In this document: positions 15,953 to 20,620 of the stretch, in pieces
How the letters are laid out: each line of letters opens with the position of its first letter
Position numbering within the stretch: position 1 is the stretch's first letter
Assembly: GCA_029287275.1 (NCBI GenBank)
Contig: JARFRL010000244.1
Location: 1 to 20,620, forward strand
DNA length: 20,620 nucleotides
Direction: 5' to 3'
From: Pontiella desulfatans
GTDB taxonomy: Bacteria > Verrucomicrobiota > Kiritimatiellia > Kiritimatiellales > Pontiellaceae
Position numbers and translations under genes: made by a program
Notes under the pieces: model-generated
The model's input: the letters and a program-made list of their open reading frames with translations, nothing else
The model's database searches: none
What the model was told of the DNA's origin: nothing

Positions 15953-16708
15953 TTAGTTCAACTCCGCGGGCACGGCGAAACCATACTGCTCGTTGACGCG
16001 GTGACTCAAGACTTTGACGTGGGGTTTGATGAGGTCCAGCGCTTCGCTTCGGCGGCCCTCTGGCAACGCCGCGATCCAGGCGTCGATGTCGATCTTCATC
16101 CACTCGCCGTTCGGCGTCGCGTATGAGATCAGTTTGGGATATTCGCTCGGGAACGCGGCCTTCAGGTCGCGCGCCATGCGATACGACAGCGCGTAGGGGT
16201 GGCGCCGCGACTTGGAGAAGTGGCGTTCCCAGTCGCCCCAACCCTTCCCCGCGGCCTCGCAAACCTCCTTCGAGAAAACGGTCGCGATTCCCTCCATGTA
16301 CCAATCGGTGATCCGCGCGTTGATTAGATGCGCGGCTTCGTGCCCGAGCAACGGATAGTAGTTCCGGTGGTCGAGATCGACGCCGATATACACGACGAAA
16401 ACGCCGTTCGTGGAATCGATGAGTTGCGTGAGCGAGAAGTCCTCGCCAACGCGGAAGCCCTTCGCGGCGTCGGTCTTTTTCGAGCGGCGGAAAAGCACCT
16501 GGTTGACCGGCGTGGCCGGCTCGCCGAATTGAGCCTTGGCTTTTTCGAGCGCCTGGAAAAAGAACGCCTCGGACGCGGGATCGTCGATCGGCTGATAGGC
16601 TTCGTGCCAAGGGCCGGGCGGCTTGCCGTCTTTCAACCCGACGCACCCTGAAAGAAAAACGAGGCTCGCGAGCAGAAGGCCCGCGGTCTTCCCGAGCGCG
16701 CGCGGCAT
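15953..16708 (-). CDS. Lipoprotein with gluzincin-like HExxH metallopeptidase motif
   Basis: A 251-residue exported lipoprotein. The start has a hydrophobic segment ending in a lipobox LSGC (Cys22), so lipidation and anchoring in the periplasm or outer membrane are expected. The zinc site HEAAH (His123, Glu124, His127) sits in LLGHEAAHLINARITDWYMEGIATVFSKE, and Glu139 in the WYMEG helix, 12 residues after His127, is in place as a gluzincin third ligand. I do not recognise a named family. It might be an inactive or substrate-specific peptidase. Its start lies two bases after the gmhA stop and its stop ten bases before the MIF-like gene, so it is in the accB operon. A cell-envelope protein processing role is inferred from location only. 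Confidence 0.78.
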   Translation of the reverse strand: MPRALGKTAGLLLASLVFLSGCVGLKDGKPPGPWHEAYQPIDDPASEAFFFQALEKAKAQFGEPATPVNQVLFRRSKKTDAAKGFRVGEDFSLTQLIDSTNGVFVVYIGVDLDHRNYYPLLGHEAAHLINARITDWYMEGIATVFSKEVCEAAGKGWGDWERHFSKSRRHPYALSYRMARDLKAAFPSEYPKLISYATPNGEWMKIDIDAWIAALPEGRRSEALDLIKPHVKVLSHRVNEQYGFAVPAELN

Positions 16709-16710
16709 GG

Positions 16711-17277
16711 TTAGCCTTCCATCAGCTCTTCGACGCGCTCGCAGATCAGATGCATCATCAGCTCATGGCCTTCCTGAATCCGCGGCGTGTGCGACGACGA
16801 GGACACCCGAAGAATCATGTCGGAAAGCGCCAGCATTTTCCCGCCGGCTCCGCCGGTGAAGGCGACGGTTTTGACGCCCATCTCCCGCGCGACCTCGAAC
16901 GCGTTGAGCACGTTTCCGGAATTGCCCGACGTGGAGAAACCAACCAGCATGTCGCCTTCGCGCCCGAGGCCTTCCACCTGTTTCGAATAGATTTCATCGA
17001 ACGAGAAATCGTTGCCGATGGAGGTGAGCACCGCGGCGTCGGTGTTGAGCGCGAGGCCCGCGTAGGGCTTGCGGTTCATGAGAAAGCGGTTGACCAATTC
17101 GCCGGCGAAGTGCTGCGCGTCGGACGAGCTTCCGCCGTTGCCGCACATCATCACCTTGCCGCCCGCCTTCAAGCAGTCGGCGATGGCGAGGGCGACGTCT
17201 TCGACGGTGGGGGCGAGTTCGTTGAAAACCTGATCCGAGACGGCGCGCGCCTCGGCTTGTATCCGTTGAAGATCCAT
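16711..17277 (-). CDS. gmhA: D-sedoheptulose-7-phosphate isomerase
   Basis: GmhA is a SIS-domain isomerase that makes D-glycero-manno-heptose 7-phosphate, the first step to the heptose of lipopolysaccharide inner core or S-layer glycans. The 188-residue protein has the phosphate-binding CGNGGSSSDAQHFAGELVNRF (45-65, with Glu60 expected in catalysis), the NTDAAVLTSIGND segment (78-90), the serine-rich STSGNSGN loop (115-122) and the C-terminal QEGHELMMHLICERVE (168-183), where a His helps the reaction. The length fits. It begins one base after the amaP stop and ends two bases before the next start, so it is embedded in the accB operon. The remaining heptose genes (hldE, gmhB) are not in the window. 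Confidence 0.95.
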   Translation of the reverse strand: MDLQRIQAEARAVSDQVFNELAPTVEDVALAIADCLKAGGKVMMCGNGGSSSDAQHFAGELVNRFLMNRKPYAGLALNTDAAVLTSIGNDFSFDEIYSKQVEGLGREGDMLVGFSTSGNSGNVLNAFEVAREMGVKTVAFTGGAGGKMLALSDMILRVSSSSHTPRIQEGHELMMHLICERVEELMEG

Positions 17278-17278
17278 C

Positions 17279-17827
17279 TTATTCCGACGCGGGGACTTCT
17301 TCGACGTGCTTCGCGGGCTCGCCGACGATTTCCGCCACTTGAATGGTGATGTTTCGAATTTCGTCGAGCCCGAGCGACTCGCGCACGCTTTCGCGCACGC
17401 GCTGCTGGAGCACCTGCGAGAGTTCCGGAATCTTGTTGCCCGAAACGACTTTCACGCTGATGGCGATGTCGAGCGCGCCCTTGTCCTGCTTCAGATCGCT
17501 TTCGATGCTTTTGATCGCGGCGAATTCCTTGCCGACGCGTTCGATGAAATCCTGAATGGCTTTCGTGCTGATGCCCACGCTTCCGTCATCGGACTGAAAA
17601 TCAATGAAGCGGTCTTTTTTCTTTTTCCCGCATCCACCGAACCAATGAAGGAACACGGAAAGAATCATGACCGCGCCAAGGGCCGCGCCGATCGAAGGCA
17701 TGATCAATAGATCGGCGATCATCGCGCCGACCTCTCGATTGACGAGGTTGCCGTAAACCAGCAAACCACCGACCAGCAAAAGAATAACCGTCGTTAGCAG
17801 ACCGCCGAGACCCGAACGCGTTTTCAT
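17279..17827 (-). CDS. amaP: AmaP, Asp23 membrane anchor-like protein
   Basis: In Staphylococcus, AmaP tethers the Asp23 protein to the cell membrane. This 182-residue protein has two transmembrane helices (about residues 9-27 and 43-63), a basic KKKKDR stretch after them, then a cytosolic domain of the Asp23/Gls24 type: SDDGSVGISTKAIQDFIERVGKEFAAIKSIE, DIAISVKVVSG, IPELSQVLQQRVRESVRESLG and ITIQVAEIV. This two-helix plus Asp23-like layout is the AmaP pattern. It starts two bases after the asp23-like gene, as in Gram-positive operons. The heavily hydrophobic start fits membrane insertion. Confidence 0.87.
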   Translation of the reverse strand: MKTRSGLGGLLTTVILLLVGGLLVYGNLVNREVGAMIADLLIMPSIGAALGAVMILSVFLHWFGGCGKKKKDRFIDFQSDDGSVGISTKAIQDFIERVGKEFAAIKSIESDLKQDKGALDIAISVKVVSGNKIPELSQVLQQRVRESVRESLGLDEIRNITIQVAEIVGEPAKHVEEVPASE

Positions 17828-17829
17828 GA

Positions 17830-18252
17830 TTAATCCTCGGGTTTTTTCTCTTCCAGATTGCGGATGCCCTGAACGACGACGTTCACCGCGAAAACCTGCT
17901 GTCCGGTCATGTCTTCAACGGCTTCCTTGACGGCCGCTTGAAGCTGAACGCAGATGTCGGGAATCTTGACGCCGAACTCGAGCACGACGGTGAGATCGAT
18001 CGTGAGGAGTTCCTCGTTCTCTTTCTCGATCCGAATGCCTTTGTCCTTGGCCTTCTTGCCCATGATGCCGGCGATGCCGTCGGCCAGCGTGCCCTGCAAT
18101 TCAACGACGCCCGGAACCTTTTTGGCGGTTTCGTGCGCGATGATCGCGACCACGTTGTTGTTGATGCTGATCTGTCCATACTCGGACCCGGAAGTTTCCG
18201 CTATCGCGAATTCCTGGGTGTCCGCTATCGCATTGCCTGTCGCGTGTTCCAT
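17830..18252 (-). CDS. Asp23/Gls24 family envelope stress protein
   Basis: A 140-residue cytosolic protein of the alkaline shock/Asp23 family (DUF322). Recognisable parts are GQISINNNVVAIIAHETAKKVPGVVELQG (about 25-54), GIRIEKENEELLTIDLTVVLEFGVKIPDICVQLQAAVKEAVEDMTG and VNVVVQGIRN, the standard alternating helix/strand core. Such proteins sit at the inner side of the membrane through AmaP and matter under cell-wall or pH stress. The ATG at 18252 was chosen over that at 18258 because AAGGAG ends only one base before the latter but seven before the former. It follows accC by 20 bases and precedes amaP by two. Confidence 0.92.
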   Translation of the reverse strand: MEHATGNAIADTQEFAIAETSGSEYGQISINNNVVAIIAHETAKKVPGVVELQGTLADGIAGIMGKKAKDKGIRIEKENEELLTIDLTVVLEFGVKIPDICVQLQAAVKEAVEDMTGQQVFAVNVVVQGIRNLEEKKPED

Positions 18253-18272
18253 AACCATACTCCTTGTCGTGA

Positions 18273-19634
18273 TTACGAATTCAAAAAAACTTCGTGCATG
18301 AATTTCTCAAGATAGGCCGTGTTGTACGTCCCGTCTTTAAACCGCCCCTCAACCATGAGCGCTTCGCCCAGCGGCACCGTCGTCTTCGGCCCGTTGATGG
18401 TGAATTCCTCCAGCGCGCGGCGCATGCGCATGATCGCCTCTTCGCGGTCTTTGCCGTGAACGATGATCTTTCCGATCATGCTGTCGTAATACGGTGAGAT
18501 CACGTAGCCGGAATAGACGTGCGAATCGATCCGGATGCCGGGGCCGCCCGGAAAGTGCACCGCCTCGACCGGGCCCGGGGCCGGCGTGAAGTTGTTGTGG
18601 GGATCCTCGGCGTTGACGCGGAATTCGATCGCGTGGCCGGTGATCTTCAGCTCGTCCTGCGTGAAGGAGAGCTTCTCGCCCGCCGCGACGCGGATCTGCT
18701 CCTTCATCAGGTCGATGCCGGAAACCTCTTCGGAAACGGTATGCTCCACCTGAATGCGGGTGTTCATTTCCATGAAATAGAACTGCTTCGCGACCTCGTC
18801 GTAGAGAAACTCGAGCGTGCCCGCGCTATCGTAATTGACGGCTTTGCCGGCCTTGACGGCGGCGGCGCCGAGCGCCTGGCGCTCCTCCTCGGAAAGCGTG
18901 GGGCACGGCGCTTCCTCCACCAGCTTCTGGTGGCGGCGCTGAATCGAGCAGTCGCGCTCGCCGACGTGGCAGACGTTGCCATGCTTGTCGCCGATGATCT
19001 GCACCTCGACGTGCCGCGCCGACTCGATGTATTTTTCCATGAACAGATCGGGGTTGCCGAAGGAGGCCTCGCCTTCCGCGGCGGCGGCCATGAAGCCCTG
19101 CACCAACGATACGTCGTTGCGCGCCACGCGCATGCCTTTTCCTCCACCACCGGCGACGGCTTTGAGCAGCACCGGGTAGCCCATTTCCTGGGCCAACGCG
19201 AGCGCCTCGTCGGAGTTCTTCAGAACGCCGTCCGAGCCGGGCGTGATCGGAACGCCCGCGGCTTTCATGGTGTCGCGCGCGATGGCTTTGTCGCCCATCT
19301 CGCGGATGCAATCGGGCGCGGGGCCGACGAAGGTGATGTTGCAGTTGGCGCAGATTTCGGCGAAGTGGGCGTTTTCCGCGAGAAAGCCGTAACCGGGATG
19401 GATCGCGTCGACGTCGGCCACTTCGGCGGCGCTGATGATGTTGGTGATTTTCAAATACGATTCGGACGCCGCGGCGGGCCCGATGCAGATGGCTTCGTCG
19501 GCCATCTGCACGTGAAGGGAATCCGCGTCGGCCTCGGAATAGACGGCCACGGAGAGCACGCCCAGCTCTTTGCACGCGCGGATGATGCGCAGGGCGATTT
19601 CGCCGCGGTTGGCGATGAGTAACTTGTTAAACAT
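18273..19634 (-). CDS. accC: Acetyl-CoA carboxylase biotin carboxylase subunit
   Basis: AccC carboxylates biotin on the carrier protein AccB using ATP and bicarbonate, the first half of malonyl-CoA synthesis. The 453-residue protein starts with the family hallmark MFNKLLIANRGEIALRIIRA, has the ATP-grasp glycine loop GGGGKGMR (162-169), the RDCSIQRRHQK loop, and the catalytic EMNTRIQVEHTVSE (289-302). Length and all catalytic segments fit a functional enzyme. It starts 11 bases after the accB stop and is followed by asp23. The carboxyltransferase genes accA and accD are not in this window. Closely related pyruvate or propionyl carboxylase subunits are excluded by the immediately adjacent short accB. 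Confidence 0.97.
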   Translation of the reverse strand: MFNKLLIANRGEIALRIIRACKELGVLSVAVYSEADADSLHVQMADEAICIGPAAASESYLKITNIISAAEVADVDAIHPGYGFLAENAHFAEICANCNITFVGPAPDCIREMGDKAIARDTMKAAGVPITPGSDGVLKNSDEALALAQEMGYPVLLKAVAGGGGKGMRVARNDVSLVQGFMAAAAEGEASFGNPDLFMEKYIESARHVEVQIIGDKHGNVCHVGERDCSIQRRHQKLVEEAPCPTLSEEERQALGAAAVKAGKAVNYDSAGTLEFLYDEVAKQFYFMEMNTRIQVEHTVSEEVSGIDLMKEQIRVAAGEKLSFTQDELKITGHAIEFRVNAEDPHNNFTPAPGPVEAVHFPGGPGIRIDSHVYSGYVISPYYDSMIGKIIVHGKDREEAIMRMRRALEEFTINGPKTTVPLGEALMVEGRFKDGTYNTAYLEKFMHEVFLNS

Positions 19635-19645
19635 GGGCGGCTCCC

Positions 19646-20104
19646 TTATTTCGGATCAACGAGGAAGAGCGGTTGCCCGTATTGAACCGGAGACGCGTCG
19701 TCGACCAGCACTTTTTTGATGACGCCTTTCACATCGGCCTTGATTTCGTTCATCACTTTCATGGCCTCGATGATGCAGACCACGCTTTCCTCGGAAACCT
19801 CGGTGCCGATTTCGGCGAAATTATCCGCGTCGGGCGCCGGTCTGCGGTAGAAGGTTCCCACGATGGGGGAAGGGATTTCGATAAGGCCGTCATTTTCGTC
19901 CACCTCGGCGGCGGGCGCGGCGGGGGCGGCGGCCGACGCGACTTGCGCGGCGGGGGCCGCGGCGGCGGGCGCGGCGTACACGACCTGAGGTTCGTCGCCG
20001 CCACGTTTCATCGCCAGTTCAAAATCGTCGTCTTTCATCGAGAATTCGGTCAGGTCGTTCGACTTCATCATCTCAACGATGCGCTTGATATCCTTGATTT
20101 CCAT
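19646..20104 (-). CDS. accB: Acetyl-CoA carboxylase biotin carboxyl carrier protein
   Basis: AccB carries biotin between the two half reactions of acetyl-CoA carboxylase. The 152-residue protein has an N-terminal helical part (MEIKDIKRIVEMMKSND), an Ala/Pro-rich flexible linker (residues about 43-68), and the biotinyl domain with IPSPIVGTFYRRPAPDADNF, then the biotinylation motif EAMKVMNEI (Lys116 is the acceptor). The thumb-containing form is the AccB type, not a pyruvate carboxylase domain. A GTG six bases upstream (20110) is a less likely start because the purine-rich AGGAGAGG sits too close; the ATG at 20104 has good spacing. It is the first gene of the operon, behind a 214-base gap holding no clear gene. 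Confidence 0.95.
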   Translation of the reverse strand: MEIKDIKRIVEMMKSNDLTEFSMKDDDFELAMKRGGDEPQVVYAAPAAAAPAAQVASAAAPAAPAAEVDENDGLIEIPSPIVGTFYRRPAPDADNFAEIGTEVSEESVVCIIEAMKVMNEIKADVKGVIKKVLVDDASPVQYGQPLFLVDPK

Positions 20105-20318
20105 ATTCACCCTCTCCTAGTTGACAAATTCGGTATCTCGGCGAACTAAACAATATTTCACCCGCCATGCCTAGCCCTAATCGAAAACTAGTGCCTCTCG
20201 CGGCGGGCTGTTCTCTCTCGGAAGCGGCCGGTCCGGATTGTCCAGTTCCCGCGGCGGATTTCGCCTTGTAAAAACGACGCAAAGAGCATGCGCTCAACGA
20301 CTCCTGGGGAGAATAGGC
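20105..20318. other. Intergenic region upstream of accB
   Basis: This 214-base gap holds the accB leader and probably promoters in both directions. Close to accB it is A/T-rich (20130-20160), which fits a minus-strand promoter; TATTGT is a possible -10 on that strand, but I saw no convincing -35. I see no tRNA, riboswitch or terminator. Only GC-rich, gene-free sequence remains up to the small plus-strand peptide gene. Confidence 0.5.
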
Positions 20319-20486
20319 ATGATTGCCGACGGCAAACGAAGAACGTTTCTAGCGTCATCCATCGCGGCCGGAGTCGGACTCGCGATCCCGCCCAGCGGCG
20401 CGCCCATCGTCGGCGGCCACATCGCGCCGCAAGCCGAAAGTCCCCCCTGCCAGTTCCGAAACATTGAGATTCAAGTGCTGGACTAG
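20319..20486 (+). CDS. Short Tat-signal-like peptide (55 aa), possibly a gene remnant
   Basis: The peptide begins MIADGKRRTFLASSIAAGVGL. This has the twin-arginine pattern RRTFLAS plus a hydrophobic stretch, typical of Tat signals that precede cofactor-binding enzymes or sulfatases. Only about 25 residues follow (a GGHIAPQAESPP segment and an ending RNIEIQVLD). GGGGAG (20306-20311) lies seven bases before the ATG, so translation is plausible. It may be a true small secreted protein with one Cys, or the 5' remnant of a Tat-exported gene cut by a stop; I see no continuation in another frame. There is no recognisable family. Confidence 0.5.
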   Translation: MIADGKRRTFLASSIAAGVGLAIPPSGAPIVGGHIAPQAESPPCQFRNIEIQVLD

Positions 20487-20505
20487 ACAAAACCACGGAG
20501 CGAAA

Positions 20506-20568
20506 GGACCGCCCGCGGGACCTCTCTTCTTTTGAAAAAAATTAATCGTTTTGATTCGGGCGCGGTCC
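20506..20568 (+). repeat. Imperfect inverted repeat in the leader of the last gene
   Basis: GGACCGC (20506-20512) pairs with GCGGTCC (20562-20568), and CCG (20513-20515) can extend it with CGG (20557-20559) across a 2-base bulge. The loop is about 41 bases and A/T-rich. Function unknown; it could form in the leader of the gene starting at 20593. Confidence 0.3.
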
Positions 20569-20592
20569 AACCCTTGTGAAGGGAGGTGGAAA

Positions 20593-20620
20593 ATGCACCC
20601 GATCATGACAGCGAAAAGTT
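20593..20620 (+). CDS. Start of an unidentified gene (3' end off window)
   Basis: GGAGG (20582-20586) stands six bases before an ATG, and nine codons (MHPIMTAKS) follow to the edge with no stop. Ribosome-site quality supports a real start, but too little is visible for a function. Confidence 0.5.

Noticed and set aside
18519..19622. Long plus-strand frame opposite accC
   Set aside because: Asp/Gly/Arg-rich shadow of an unmistakable biotin carboxylase.
19906..19980. GC-rich low-complexity stretch resembling tandem repeats
   Set aside because: It encodes the Ala/Pro linker of accB, a normal feature of the carrier protein.

Overview
This is a gene-dense, GC-rich bacterial window with about 26 protein genes, no RNA genes, no transposases and no CRISPR. 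The cell is probably Gram-negative: heptose synthesis (gmhA), an outer-membrane beta-barrel, several lipoproteins, a Wzx-type flippase and Tat-type export signals are all present. A formylglycine sulfatase, Asp23/AmaP proteins encoded with acetyl-CoA carboxylase subunits, a LemA cluster and a palindromic element inside a gene suggest the Planctomycetota-Verrucomicrobiota-Lentisphaerota-Kiritimatiellota group. That placement is inference from gene content, not from a marker gene.

Layout. (1) 1-4148, minus strand: a dihydrouridine synthase (dusB-like) carrying an in-frame palindrome, a small HTH-like protein overlapping its end, an intrinsic terminator, then uvrA, whose last codons lie off the left edge. 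(2) 4177-6817, plus strand: a promoter divergent from dus drives five genes (LemA-neighbour membrane protein, lemA, LOG-family protein, small SHOCT-like lipoprotein, ABM monooxygenase), closed by an intrinsic terminator that overlaps the last stop codon. (3) 6878-8722, plus: a stand-alone SGSH-like sulfatase with a HEAT-like tail. (4) 8732-12419, minus: parB, an M48/Ste24 protease and a polysaccharide flippase, with no parA next to parB. (5) 12528-13604, minus: a multipass membrane protein of unknown function. (6) 13758-15610: a small outer-membrane beta-barrel overlapping a glutaredoxin (plus), a convergent macrodomain hydrolase (minus), and the RNA 2',3'-cyclic phosphodiesterase thpR (plus) divergent from it. 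(7) 20104-15607, minus: a seven-gene operon accB-accC-asp23-amaP-gmhA-lipoprotein metallopeptidase-MIF-like tautomerase, with spacers of 1-20 bases. (8) 20319-20620, plus: a 55-residue Tat-signal-like peptide, then the first codons of another gene.

How the genes work together. The accB operon joins fatty-acid precursor supply, heptose synthesis and an envelope-stress module, so it reads as an envelope-building unit. The macrodomain/thpR pair could act in sequence on ADP-ribose cyclic phosphate, a by-product of RNA 2'-phosphate removal. The most unusual element is a perfect-to-wobble 50-base hairpin inside dus that adds 17 residues to the protein, resembling the protein-coding palindromic elements known from Rickettsia. 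No stretch of more than about 220 bases lacks a gene.
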